DNA from: Sphagnum magellanicum
Lineage: Eukaryota; Streptophyta; Sphagnopsida; Sphagnales; Sphagnaceae
NCBI GenBank assembly: GCA_021904315.1
Contig: CM038917.1
Location: 15,050,041 to 15,114,040, forward strand
Length of the DNA: 64,000 nt
Reading direction: 5' to 3'
The translations under genes were made by a program, and so were the position numbers. This document shows, piece after piece, positions 11,664 to 23,200 of this stretch (positions within the stretch are counted from its first letter, which is position 1; each line of letters opens with the position of its first letter). The notes under the pieces are model-generated. The model saw nothing but the letters and a program-made list of their open reading frames with translations. It had not been told where the DNA came from and did no database searches.

Positions 11664-12010
11664 TTAAAAGCATTGAATGTTCTCAGGCACATGAATTCCA
11701 ATCCAAATTGTGGCATAATCTGGACTACACGAAAAATTCATGAGTGCTGAGCTTTTCAGCGTTTTTCTTTTTTGGGTGAGTTTTTGCCACTTGGTGACAA
11801 CAAAAAAAAAAAATCCAGTGCACAACTCATACAAAGGATTCTTGTGGAAAAAAAGCACCAGAGTTGCCAGATTTGGAGGAATATTTTTCTGAAATCATCA
11901 TATTTAGACGATAGGTTCCAGCTGGTTGCCAAAATACAGCAGGATTCTTAAAATTTTCCACTTCCCTATGTGATCTGTAGCCAAATTTGGCTAAAGCGCA
12001 TCAAAAGGAC
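11664..12010 (+). repeat. AGCCAAATTTGGCT repeat family, copy 2
   Basis: This is one of the most complete copies. It has GCCACTTGGTGACAA (11786), CATACAAAGGATTCTTGTG (11830), CATATTTAGACGATAGG (11899), CAGCAGGATTCTTAAA (11938) and GTAGCCAAATTTGGCTAAAG (11979). The same blocks in the same order occur at 45020-45230, and in reverse orientation at 17520-17740 and 44650-44890. No reading frame is conserved between copies, so it is a non-coding dispersed repeat. Confidence 0.75.
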
Positions 12011-12185
12011 TTGGAACTGCAGTGTCTCGTATGAGAATTTTCATACTCTGTGGTGTCTATTCCCATTTGTAAACCTTCTAGATGAATTGTCTTTGGCTTC
12101 TGATGGGTGTCCTTTGCATAACCTGGCTGACAAAAAAACACAGTTGTGCAAGAAGAACACCATGAGGGATTTAGGGTTTAGAGTT

Positions 12186-12400
12186 TAATGCACCATCCAT
12201 TGGAAACCCATTATGACTCAATTGTGGATGAATCACAATTGAGTATTCTGTAAACCCTCCTACTTACCCCTCACCTGACCTATGGTAACTACTTAGGCAT
12301 GTGAGTAAGTATAATGGGCAAGCGGGTAGGGAATCTAAGTTTTTTAGGAAGGTAGGCAAGTAGGTGCGACACTTGGTGGCTACTATGTAGATAGATGCAT
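12186..12400 (-). repeat. CTACC-arm repeat family, reverse-orientation copy
   Basis: GCACCATCCATTGGAA and CAATTGTGGATGAATC are reverse complements of blocks at 18595-18660 and 45730-45780. They are followed by GTAGG-type units, as in those copies. It is non-coding. Confidence 0.6.
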
Positions 12401-13175
12401 GTGGATGGTTAGTTCATAGCTAACCATAGTTGACCACTGTGGTTAGCTATGGGATGGGAACACAACTTTTGAAGAAGTGTTTGGGGTCCACACACCATCC
12501 ATCCCCCATGGTGCACTGCTGGGTGGCAGTTCAATGTGGCTCACATTGAGATGATTTGAATCTAGTAGCAAGCAAGAATGTTAGGGACCAGTGACGGTTG
12601 GCTCTTTTATTTTAAAGTAAGAAGTAGCAGGTAAGGAGCGGGTATGTGGACCCTTGACTGATGAGTCTTAAGAACTGGTCAAAGAACCTGAAACCCCTAG
12701 TTCTTTACTGGTTGTTTCATTATACCTGTCAGCTCTTTGAAATTCTTTGACTAGAATGAGAGGTCTATTTTGATTCTTTTTTAAACCTAGAACCACAACT
12801 TCTTTGATTCTGCAAACTTTCAAAAACCTTCCAACTGGAGGGTATAACAAAGTCAAACAACCATCCAACACCATTACATATATAACAATGGTTACATAAT
12901 TGATTACAGGGAGTAGTATCTCACTAATGTTGTAGCAGGCCATTGGACAAGAGCTCCTGAATTATGTCACATATTTTGCTGCCTTGTGACATTTCAGTAC
13001 CCCCTAATACCTTTTTGCATGGTCTTGTCTTGCTTGCTTGTTGGTTGAGCCTCATAAACCAAGCTTTTATATGTGTCCCATAACACATAAGCTTGGTGCT
13101 CTGGTACATTGGATTATGTTTGGTAACCTGCGCACTCTCACCAGTTGTTTAGTCCACGCGTCCCATACTATCATA
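12401..13175. other. Intergenic, no gene seen
   Basis: No coding frame that resembles a known family is visible. A short stretch at 12690-12730 resembles 16155-16215 (AGTTCTTTA.TGGTTNTTTCAT), which hints at another low-copy repeat. Confidence 0.4.
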
Positions 13176-13204
13176 CTAGTTTGAACCCCGTGCCTAATGC
13201 ACAG
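13176..13204 (-). terminator. Helitron A 3' terminus: hairpin plus CTAG
   Basis: The stem CCTGTGC pairs with GCACGGG (one T-G pair), followed by GTTCAAACTAG. In rolling-circle Helitrons this hairpin acts as the replication stop signal. This is a transposon terminus, not a transcription terminator. Confidence 0.75.
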
Positions 13205-13304
13205 GTGTGTGTGTATTTTACGGTACATATTACAAAATTACAATTACAAACTACATTTCCAAAACCTCTTTACATATGACATTCCACATGTATCCATCGG
13301 GACC

Positions 13305-14690
13305 TTAGTCGTCGAAAATCTTGATGTTTGCACTGGTTGTGACTTGTAAGATAGCAACATATAGCTGACCACGGGAATAGACCGGAGATGGCAAATATAC
13401 CCCAATGTTGTTCAATGTCTGACCTTGACTCTTGTTGATTGTGATCGCAAATGCCACTTGAACAGGAAATTGACGACAACACAAAACAAATGGCCAATCA
13501 ATCTCGGAGGGGGACATGATGATGCAGGGTATGATCACAAGTTTGTCGACATTGTTCCCTATGATGATCTCCACTACAATGACACGGTGATCCAATCTCT
13601 TGAGAATCAACCTCGTACCATTGCATAATCCTATTGATTGATTGAGATTACGCAACAAAAGGATTGGCACGCCCACTTTGAGTTCCAACTTATGATTTGC
13701 GATACCGTTGGATTGCAAAGTGTTTAGAAATTCCACTAGATACAATGAATCCATTGAAATTCTTGCAACAACACTTGCAACTTTTTCTGTCGAAGTCAAA
13801 GAATTTGCGCTCAAATACGTGTGCAATTCTTCAGATAGTGATTCTAGAATTACATTGTTGACTTCATCAACATCAGTATTTTTGGGGGCCAGAATGTTGT
13901 GTTATATAAGATACATGGCATCTCCAGAGTGGCATTAGTGATCCAAATAGATGGTTTGGATTAATCCTCTTAAGCTGCAATCTTCTACTAGCAGCCTCAT
14001 ATGGGACAGAATCTTGATCCAATTTGGACACCTTCTTGTACAGTGGTAGGAAAACTACCGTCTCCAACATTCAACACCCATTTGGCAAACTCTTGTCACT
14101 CTTCAAAATTGGCTACCATGACTCGCATGTTGACATGAAGACAAAGAATCGTAACATGTTGCCAAAGATGCGATCGAGGCAACAAAACACTAACAATGTC
14201 TTCTCGTCCTCCCTTGGAAACAACAAGCAAGATCTGTCGAAAATCCACACCAAGGACCACGGTTTTCCCACCAAAGATCTTTTCGGTTGCTTGTGCATCA
14301 TCCAATTACATCAAGTCATGCAAGGTCCGATCAACAGCTTCGAAAGCTTGGCAATGCATCATCTGTGCTTCATCCCAAATGATCATATCAGCTTTACACA
14401 CCAACTCGACCACTTTCATCTGTTGTGTGATGTTGCAAGTCGACTCATCATGTAGATCAATCGAAATCTTGAATCTTGAATGGGCGGTTCTGTTGCCTAG
14501 AAGCAGCAAAGATGCAATTCTTGATGAGGCAACTATAAGCACAATTTTGCCTTGCCCTCATAGACGAGACAAAAACGTTGTCCAAACAAATGTTTTGCTG
14601 GTTCCACCACTGCCATACACAAAGAACAGTTTGCCCTCTTTGTTTGTCATGACATTCAAAATAGTTTCGTATGCGCTGCGCTAATCATCA
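13305..14690 (-). pseudogene. PIF1-like Helitron helicase remnant
   Basis: Conserved helicase blocks are readable on the minus strand. Motif I is near 14589-14621 (VYGSGGTSKTF); the Gly before the catalytic Lys is Ser here. IIWDEAQMMH lies near 14380, VDFRQILLVVSKGG near 14220, and VPILLLRNLNQSIGLCNGTR near 13640. ITINKSQGQTLNNIGVYL lies near 13400-13460 and SRGQLYVA near 13360. Several frame changes and stops separate the blocks. In full-length Helitrons the helicase unwinds DNA during rolling-circle transposition. Here there is no Rep nuclease upstream, so the element would depend on another copy. Confidence 0.8.
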
Positions 14691-16229
14691 TTGAGCCTAT
14701 CTTCTTACTACGTTATCATCTTTGGAGAAAACCTTTGCTTCTTCAAGCTTGCTTGTTAGCTAGCTAGTTTTGGAGAATGGAAGTGGAAAAAGAAACTTCA
14801 GATATCAACAACAGACACTTCACCCTTTCATTTGTATGTTGCTCCACTTTCGTCAAGAGCTTCGTCTCCAATCTTCACTTTCGACGCACGCTTCTTCTCA
14901 TCGCCAAACCACATATACCTTTATAACAAATACATTTAGATTTTTTTTTTAACTTAATTATTAACATACACAAATTGATCATATTCGGACAAATGCACCA
15001 ATGCAACATAGATATCAAAAGCATATTGGACACTTCATTAAAAAATTTATTGTTTATTAAATTACCAAATTTTATGCCACATTTTGTCTTGTCATAACAT
15101 GTTATTTTTATGTTTTTGGCTAAAATATTCTTGAACCATGTATAGACATAAGTCTGATTTTTTCCTTTTTTTAAAAAATTTCTGGCTATTGAAAATATTT
15201 ATGTATGGCTAATTATTCATGTGGATCATCACCTCTTTGGCTGCATTACAAAATTGACCGAAAAAAAACAAAAAAACACATTACATGGTCATGTGTAAAT
15301 ATTATTCATCATACATGGTGATTCTTTAGGCACCGTCCAGCACGCAAGCAAGCAGCACATGGAGGAGGATGATGTATCTAAATAGGGACACGGATGGAGG
15401 GCCATTCCTAGTTTATTTTATAAATAAAAAATTTCACTGGCCATAACTTGGAGGCCATTTCACCGACCAAGTTGGGCATTTGGGAAGTAGCTAGCTGGGA
15501 GAGCATTGCATGATGGATAGATTTCCTTCCCATTCTTGGTGGGCAGAAAGCTGCAGTGTCAGACTCAGTAGAGGGATGGTGTGCAGCCGGCAACCTCGGA
15601 GCTTCCAGGGTGTCAATTGGCAACGCCGGAGCTTCCAGGGTGTCGATTCGCATGGATGACCAGACAGATGGACGGATGGATGACGAGACAGATGGATGAA
15701 ATGATGCTTCACGTCACGACGTCCTTTGCTATATGTAATAACGGTACCACAGATATTGAGATTTTGTAAAACCTGACTTGTGCTACTATCCAATTAAGCT
15801 CTCTCACAAGAGTCAGGTAGGTCAGGTACAGCCTGAACCACCACTTGACCTCTAGGTTGAGCGTGGGAGTCACGCCAAGAACTTAATCTTCCTAGGTGAA
15901 GACGAAGCTCTACTGCTCTAATAGCAAAAAGAGGGGGTACCAAGCTTAGAGTCTATGGCACCCTTGAGTTCATAGGTTGATTTCCCAACTCTACAAATAT
16001 TTACTTGCCTAGGGCTGGTTCTCCAAACCAATGGTGAGCAGATACATATACAAGCAGGAACAGACCCCCTAGTTATTAGGGCAGTGGTTAGGGTTCGTAA
16101 CTGTAGTTCTTAAAGATTCAAGAAATCGGTTATGATACATATATAACACCATGGTTCTTAAACATTAGCCTATGAAACTGTCTGGCAGTTCTTTATCAGT
16201 TATTTCATGAAAACCACCAGTTCTGGGCC

Positions 16230-16400
16230 CAAGTCAGCACATTATGAGGAAAAATAACCTAAAGTCACCAAATTATAGGAAGAATCCTAGAATTTCTACT
16301 CTGCCCCCTGCCCCCATTCTGACCTCTAGCCAAATTTAACCAAGTCCTCTTGTGCATGATCCAATCCACCCCACTTCACAAATTTGGAAAAAAAACAACC
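16230..16400 (+). repeat. AGCCAAATTTGGCT repeat family, copy 3 (partial)
   Basis: GACCTCTAGCCAAATTTAACC at 16320 and TCCTCTTGTGCATGATCCA just after it match the copy at 54777-54820 closely. The GTCACCAAATTATAGGAAG stretch to its left matches the CGCCATATTTAG block of other copies. Confidence 0.6.
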
Positions 16401-16531
16401 TCTGCTACCAACCTTGAAAATCAAAGAGAAATTTCTCTGCTGGTGGCCATTTTCAACAAGTACCTCAATGAGTGGAAGTGGTGCTGCAACAACTCTACAT
16501 TCCCTGCTGCACTTTGTTCGATTAGTCAAGA

Positions 16532-16652
16532 GGCTTGTGCAATCAGAAGTGAATAATGCATGCATATAGATATATATATGCATGCATTATTCACTTCTGA
16601 TTGCACAAGCCTATATACATGCATGCATTATTCACTTCTGATTGCACAAGCC
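16532..16652. repeat. Near-perfect 37-bp inverted repeat plus a third direct copy
   Basis: The left arm 16532-16568 (GGCTTGTGCAATCAGAAG... to GCATGCATATA) is the exact reverse complement of the right arm ending at 16611. Only a few bases of AT-rich spacer separate them. The right arm is then repeated once more in direct orientation at about 16613-16652. The foldback has no long loop and no flanking transposase. Confidence 0.9.
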
Positions 16653-17499
16653 TCAATCAGTACATATATATATTGCCATACTTACTCATCAATCCATACC
16701 CATGACTATTGTCAATTTATGAGCTGATTTCTTGTGCACATTGCATTTTTCTCTCAATTCTTCAATATTTTTGTACTCGTTTGAACATCCCGCTCTCAGT
16801 CTTGGCTCTCTTCATGTTTGAGATTCTTCAATGCTTTTTTATGTCCCGTACAGTCTGCAAAAATTATGGAGTGGTTGAAACCCATGACATAAGACAAGTT
16901 TGGAATTGAAAGGTGTAATAATAAATCATAATATATATACTCCAATTGGTGCCCCCATTTAATTGGATGCACCCATTAGACCTCTCTCTCTCTCCACAGC
17001 TGGGAGATCCGTAATTTGTATAGCATTAAGCACCCTACAAGGGCAACTGAATACTCAAATTTACACTACTTTGGTCAAATTTGCTCTTCACACAAACTCT
17101 TTTTTTTTGGTGCCATGATGGGTACTTTAGACAACAAAGAAAGTTTCAATTATTTTGGCATCAGGTCAAGCATTTGGAGACTAGTGTTGTCAAGATGAAA
17201 TATGGTGCAATATTGTCAAATCATCTTTAGCTATTTGCGAAAAGATCCCAACTAGTCTAATTCAGAAGTTATAACACTCAATTTTGTTGTAGAAAAGTGC
17301 AAATTCAATTATAGGTGTAAATTAAGTGCGGAATTTATCAGCCTTATCAATGGACAATTTCTTTGACATAGAGTCATGGATAAAGGTGGCGGTCAATGGA
17401 ACCCCACTTTTGAATGAAGTTCATCATATATGACATATTGGCAAGCTCAAAAGATCATGATCAGGGATTAATTTTTTCGATTTTATGATGTAGCCACAA

Positions 17500-17765
17500 T
17501 GGCGATCATTCCCAAGAGGAATTAGCCAAATTTTGGCTACAGGTTAGATAGAAAAGTACAAAATTTTAAGAATTCCTGCTATATTTTTGCAATCTGCTGG
17601 AACCTATTGCATAAATAAATATGGCAATTTCAGAAAAAAAAAATTTCCCTCTAACTCTGGTGACATTGGAGCCTTTTTTTCACAAAAATCATTTGTAAGT
17701 GTCACACTAGATTTAAATTTTTTTGTCGCCGAGTGGAGAAAATAAATTCGCCCCAAAAAAAAGCA
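17500..17765 (-). repeat. AGCCAAATTTGGCT repeat family, copy 4 (reverse)
   Basis: ATTAGCCAAATTTTGGCTAC at 17521, TTTAAGAATTCCTGCTAT at 17563, CTGGAACCTATTGC at 17596 and TCACAAAAATCATTTGTAAG at 17680 are the family blocks in reverse order. The copy ends with AAATTCGCCCCAAAAAAAA, as does the copy near 44880, which suggests an A-rich end. Confidence 0.7.
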
Positions 17766-18159
17766 GTTATTGACGATAGGAAAACACCTCACATGAATAA
17801 CTTAGATTCCAAAGTAACTAATTTTGGGGACTTTTTTTTGACAAGCATGTACTGTATCGATGGACAACCTAATGGGGGGGTTGGTAAAGGGTCAAGCAAG
17901 GACCTGAAGGATTCATTAAGTGGTAGCTTCATCAAGGATGGCACGGAGGTGGATGTAGCTTCTGTACCCACCAGTTGCCAACTAGCAGCAACCAGCCATT
18001 CTTTGTACTGGCTTTTGCCATTGCAACAATATAGGAGATACACATTTATTCCTCTACCAAAAGGTACATCATTATCAAATCATCTTGTAGAAAAAATCAT
18101 GATGCCCAGGCATTCTCTAACATCATCCCAAGGGTTAGTTCAGTTGCTTTGTTGATTAC

Positions 18160-18560
18160 CTACCTACTAACAACCCATTTATCCATTACCTACTTACTAA
18201 CCTACCTACCTACCTACCTACCTACTAACAACACACTAGCCTTGCCTACTTAGTAACCATCTATACAGGGGGTTACTTCAGTTGCTTGGTTTACTACCTA
18301 CCTACTAAGTACACCCCCTAGCCCTTCTTAACCATCTACATATGGAATTACGTCAGTTGCTTTGTCTACTACCTACCTACCAACCATGCACTAGCCAGCC
18401 TTACCTACTTACTAACGATCTACATACAGGATTGGTTTAGTTGCTCGGTTTACTACCTACCTACTAGCAACCCACTAGCCGTTACCTACTTAATAACCAT
18501 CTAGATGCACATCCATCCATTTACCTAGTAGTCACCTATTGTCCTACCTACTGGGCCTAT
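18160..18560. repeat. CTACC/CTAAC-rich tandem-like tract
   Basis: Many CTACCTACC and TACTAAC units form a tract of 60-100 bp superunits. Each has a CAGTTGCTTTGTCTACTACC-like start (about 18140, 18280, 18355 and 18440). It is the left arm of the family also seen at 12186 and 45560. Confidence 0.7.
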
Positions 18561-18690
18561 ATTTTACGGGATAAATTATCAAGGTGAAACCCAACATCAA
18601 CTCCAGTTGGGGTCCATCCACAACTGCGACACGCAAACATGCTTCCAATGGATGATGGTGCATTATTGGTGACTGTTGGTTCACTCTGCC
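18500..18690 (+). repeat. CTACC-arm repeat family, forward copy
   Basis: TTATCAAGGTGAAACCCAAC, GGTCCATCCACAACTG and CCAATGGATGATGGTGC are shared with 45700-45800 (forward) and 12186-12240 (reverse). It is non-coding. Confidence 0.65.
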
Positions 18691-19318
18691 CCTTGTGAAG
18701 CAGGATCTTCTCCTCCAGTTGTTATGTTCATGTTTCCTCAATTCTATCAATCTCAAAACGAAAAAAAAAACAGCTTGTTCAAAAAAAAACAAAAGAAAGA
18801 AAGAGAGAAAGAAAAAAAGATTTAAAGCGGATTAATCTTTTATTCAATTTGATGTGACCCAAATTGAATTCAATTATGTGTTGATATTGATTGTGAATAT
18901 GGGTATTTTGCTTTGATCCAAAAAGCTCAATTTCAGAAGCCCAAGAACTTATCAGAAGCATAGAATTTCTATTGAAGAAGCTATATTATTATTGGGTTTG
19001 ATCACATTTGCATATGCTCGATTATTGTTGCTCGCCATCACTGCAGATAATTGTTTGTTGGAAAGACCCAAGTCTCCCAACCATCACCCCTTGAGTCAGA
19101 CTTCTTGCCCAGTACAAGTTTTGAAGGCAACAATACTAAAGTATTTCTGTTCAAAGAATTCTTTGAATGCAAGTCTATTCCAAACTAGTACATTTTAGTG
19201 ATTGTGAGGCATAGTTGTTTCACCAGCTAACTTACTCCAGATCAAGTGAAGAATGCAAAGTGGCAACATTAGCCATTTTCCAAGTTCCTTGCAACCCGTC
19301 CGTGTCCCAACAGCAGAT

Positions 19319-19319
19319 G

Positions 19320-19350
<31 letters not shown>
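19319..19350. repeat. (TG)n microsatellite
   Basis: A perfect TG run of about 32 bp in intergenic sequence. Confidence 0.95.
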
Positions 19351-19351
<1 letters not shown>

Positions 19352-19785
19352 TGTTCATTTGACGACAAACATAAAATGTTTCTTTCCACTGATTTTGTTT
19401 CATATTTGGCTGTTCAAAAAATCAATACATACATTGCAAAACAATGTTCACATGTTGAGTTTCCTTATTTTTTAATGGGTTCACACTTGGGCCAACAGCA
19501 CAGGCCACACCAGTGTTAATAATCAGAGGTCTTTAACAAAATCAAATACCCAAATCAAACACTAGCAATTACTTTATGAAAATGCATTTGTCAAATTGGA
19601 AGTGCTAGAAACAATGCCCATGCCAATAGTGGTTGTTTCAAACCAATTGCATAGCCTAGGTTGTTGTCAACATTTTTACAAGCCTTGATTCTTGAATACA
19701 AAACATGGACTTTGATAAAGAGATCATCAATCAAAATTGTCCCCATTGCCATGAAAATAGTGAACTTGAAAGATTAACACAAATA

Positions 19786-19900
19786 TATTTTGGGCTTCTT
19801 AATTTTGGTATATGATGATGTTCTGTTGAAGGAAGAAGATCACAGTGGAGATACACAAATATTTTGGGCTTCCTGATTTTGTTATATGATGATTTTCTGG
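19786..19900. repeat. Short direct duplication, 73-bp spacing
   Basis: ATATTTTGGGCTTCTTAATT followed by TATATGATGATGTTCTG (19786) recurs with few changes at 19859. It is non-coding. Confidence 0.6.
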
Positions 19901-20030
19901 TGTTTACTATGTACAACCTTATGCTTTGTGAAAGGTTAGTGTTTGTTTCCTCTTTCACATGAATAGGCAAAGTTAGTTGAAATTTATTTTCATTCAACCA
20001 TCAATTTGAGATACATAACACTTCTCATGC

Positions 20031-20275
20031 CAATGGTTTTTCTTGAGCCTAAAACTAAGCCAAAGGACCAGACCTTTTTTCCACCCTTTTAGCCCACCTT
20101 GGATATCAACATTTTGAAAGGTATGAAAAGGATCCAAATCTCAAAGCTAGTTGGTTCTCACACAACAGATAACTAAGGATCCAGATATCAATCTAAATAT
20201 TACTGAATCTAATATTCATAGGTGTTCAAAGTTAAATACCCAATGGTTTTTCTGTAGCCTAAAACTAAAGGAGGG
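20031..20275. repeat. Direct repeat, about 35 bp, beside the Helitron B 3' end
   Basis: CCAATGGTTTTTCTTGAGCC plus TAAAACTAA at 20031 and CCAATGGTTTTTCTGTAGCC plus TAAAACTAA at 20241 are direct copies 210 bp apart. The second lies just beyond the last codon of the Helitron helicase. They may mark a duplication at, or a deletion of, the missing Helitron 3' terminus. Confidence 0.5.
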
Positions 20276-23200
20276 CTTCTTCGTACACAACATTGCGCAT
20301 AAGGCCAATCCGGCCATGCATAGTGTCTGGCAGTAGAACTTTGATGTTCGCTGGTGCCTTGGCACGTGAAAAGGCAACATAAAGTTGGCCATGTGAAAAA
20401 ACGTCATCTGCGAGATGAAGGCCAACATGAGAGAAGGTCTGCCCTTGAGACTTGTTAATAGTCATCGCATAGGCTAGCCGCAAAGGAAATTGCTTCCTTG
20501 CAAATGTAAATGGCAAACCGCTGTTATCGGAAATGAACTTAATGCGCGGGATAAAGGCCACATTACCAGCCCCTTTGCCTGTGATGATCTCAGCCTCAAC
20601 GACTCGCATCGTGAAGCGTCGAATAATCAGGCGTGTCCCATTGCATAGCCCAGCCAATGGGTCGAGATTGCGCAACAGCATCACTGGTGCGCCAATCTTG
20701 AACGACAACTTGTGTGAAGGCATGCCACTGACTTCCAAAATGTTGAGGAACTCGGAAAGGTATGTGTTTGCCACTTCCATGTCCTCTGCGAAATCCGCAC
20801 TGAAGAAGTCAACTTGTGCGCCTGGAAAGTAGCTTAAAACCATCACGTTTATTAACGAAACCTCCTTGTTGCGAGGAGCCAAAATCGCGCGCTCACACAA
20901 ATACTCGTTTGTGACCTAGCCCTCGTGTAGTTAAGGGTAGATGGCCACAGCCATGGCTCGTGTGTCCGCAGGAAGGAGTTTCATCATGTCTAGACATTTG
21001 ATGTAGTCCTCATCGATGGTTTCTAACTCGTTGTTGCCAAGACAAAGAAGCCAGTCTGCAAAAGTGCGATTCCCAAGATCGGGGTGAATAGCAATGGCAT
21101 CATCGGCCCGCATATTTTTCGAAAGACGGAATACCTCAACAGATTCCCATAGGTAGGAGTTCTTGATTGATGCAGAGACAATGTCTGCATGGGATCCCCG
21201 GGGAATGACCGGAAGGACCTGGCGAAAGTCCCCTAACATGACGAAAACAATGCCGCCAAAGGGCTCATTCCTATCTGTAAGGTCACGCAAATTTCAATCC
21301 ACTGCTTCAAAAGCGAGCTTATTAGTCATAGGAGCTTCATCCCAAAGGATGAGTTTTGTTTGATGGATTAGCACCGCTAAATCATCCTATTTACGAATAT
21401 AGCATAAGGACGTACGGTGGAGTGCGATCGGAATCTTCAAGTACGAATGGGCCGTTTGCCCTCCTGAAAGCAGAAGTGCAGCAATGCCTAAAGAGGCGAC
21501 AACAAGTGCAATATCGCCACACGAACGCACAACATTCAAAATCAAGTTTTCGGTGTAGGTTTTACCCGTTCCACCGGGGCCATCGATAAAGATGACTTTA
21601 GCGTGATGGGCAACATATGCATTGATTACGCCATCATAGGCTGCATGCTACCCATCATTGAGGCTCTCAATGGCCATAGCCACCTCGGCTTGCAAGACCT
21701 CAACATTGTAGTTGCGTTCCACCTCAAGCAGGCGATTGGTCTCTAATCAATCAAAGGCAACAGAAGGGGCAGGAAGGCCAAATTCCTCGAGAGTTTTGTT
21801 AAATTTGGCAAGCGCATCCCGTAAGAAATGTAATGCCCAACTTTCAATTTGCTCAATGGACGGTTCCACTATACCGCGACATTGTAATGCTACCTTGCAA
21901 TCATCGCAAATGTGCTCCTTATACTTGTCCCAGAGCATGTGCGGCTCACCTGGAACGCCAAAGGCCAAGATGGTCACAAACAGAGATCACAATTGCCCAC
22001 ATGTTTGCATGACAACTACTTCTCCTAAGCAGGCATTCCACTCGTCATCCGAGTCATACAAACCAAGCGCAATGCACGCTGATTTGAATGTGTCATGGAC
22101 AACACCGTTAATTGTGCGAAGAACTTCAAAAGAAACAGCACCTTTGACCTTCGTTAACAATGTACGCAAGAAAATAGGGTTCGCCAGCGGAAGCATTAAC
22201 GAAATAAAGGCGCCCGACACAGCACCCTCTCTGCCGGATGGTCCATTTTTTCGTCCCATCAGTCCATGTAAACACAAAAGGAAAATCCATGTACGTGTCT
22301 TTTCTAGCCAAGGGGTAATCAATATTGGCTTGGAAGTATTCGGTGAGCGTTGTTTTCTGGTTTTGCTCGCTATTAATAGTTTCAAAAATACTGGCATTTT
22401 CATTGTACATGACTTGATGCATTCTAGGCTCGTGCACGGCAAGGCGTGTGATAGACGGTGTCCCTTCATGCATTCTAAAAGAGAAAAGACGCCACGATGC
22501 CTCGGAAGCAGAGACATAACGTCCTTCAAGGTATGCTTTAATTTCATCGTGGTTTTGCCCCTCACCATTAGCAACAACCACCTACGCATTGTTCTCCTCG
22601 CCATGCCTATTCGCCTACCTTTCGACAACAGCAATAGCACAGTCAGGTCCCTTGTACACATACTTGTACATGTACTTGACGACAGATATGGACGAACATA
22701 TCTCCACGTTGATGTGCGCGTGGTAGTAGGTTGCCAAGTGAAGATTATACGGGACAATCCACCGATTATCCACCACGCGCTGCGTTTTTGGATCTACAAA
22801 AATGTGGGTTTGACAATGCCAGTACTCGGGGTACCCATCAACATCACAGCGCGTTTCTTCACTAAAGGAACGTGGGTACCTTTTCTTGCACTTTCCATGC
22901 TCCATGCATTGTGCGCTGAGAAAATCTGGACCACATGGCCCATGCACCATGCACGAAGTGACCGTCTCGTACGCCTTAGGATGGCGTATCGAATTTGGAA
23001 TCTCAGCTGATACCATCGAATCGAAGTCCTCGGCGGTGTGCAATTTTGACGCTTCATCTAAAATGAGCAAAATGTGTGCATGGGGCAAGCCTCTCTTTTG
23101 AAACTCGATGACCCAAATTTTAGCAATCACATTGCCAAGAACACCGTCTTTGATGTCCCTCAAGAGGGTGTCAAGTTTCAAATTGAAAACACGAGTTACT

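Larger units (their letters stand above)
13176..15761 (-). mobile_element. Non-autonomous Helitron A, both termini present
   Basis: Read on the minus strand, the element starts with TCTCAATATCTGTGG at 15761, preceded by A. It ends with CTAG at 13179-13176, followed by T. Just before the 3' end is a hairpin with a 7-bp stem (CCTGTGC / GCACGGG) at about 13184-13204. These are the defining ends of Helitrons, which insert between A and T. Its length is 2586 bp. The interior holds a helicase remnant and no Rep domain. The GATGGATGACGAGACAGA-type subterminal sequence at 15650-15700 is shared with the other Helitron 5' end at 28400-28450. Confidence 0.8.

Noticed and set aside
20533..20832. Plus-strand open frame of 99 codons
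   Set aside because: Antisense shadow of the Helitron helicase.
21712..23010. The longest open frame of the window, 432 codons on the plus strand
   Set aside because: It is antisense to the Helitron Rep region, whose minus-strand translation shows family motifs in order. The plus-strand protein resembles nothing known and is open by chance in GC-rich sequence.
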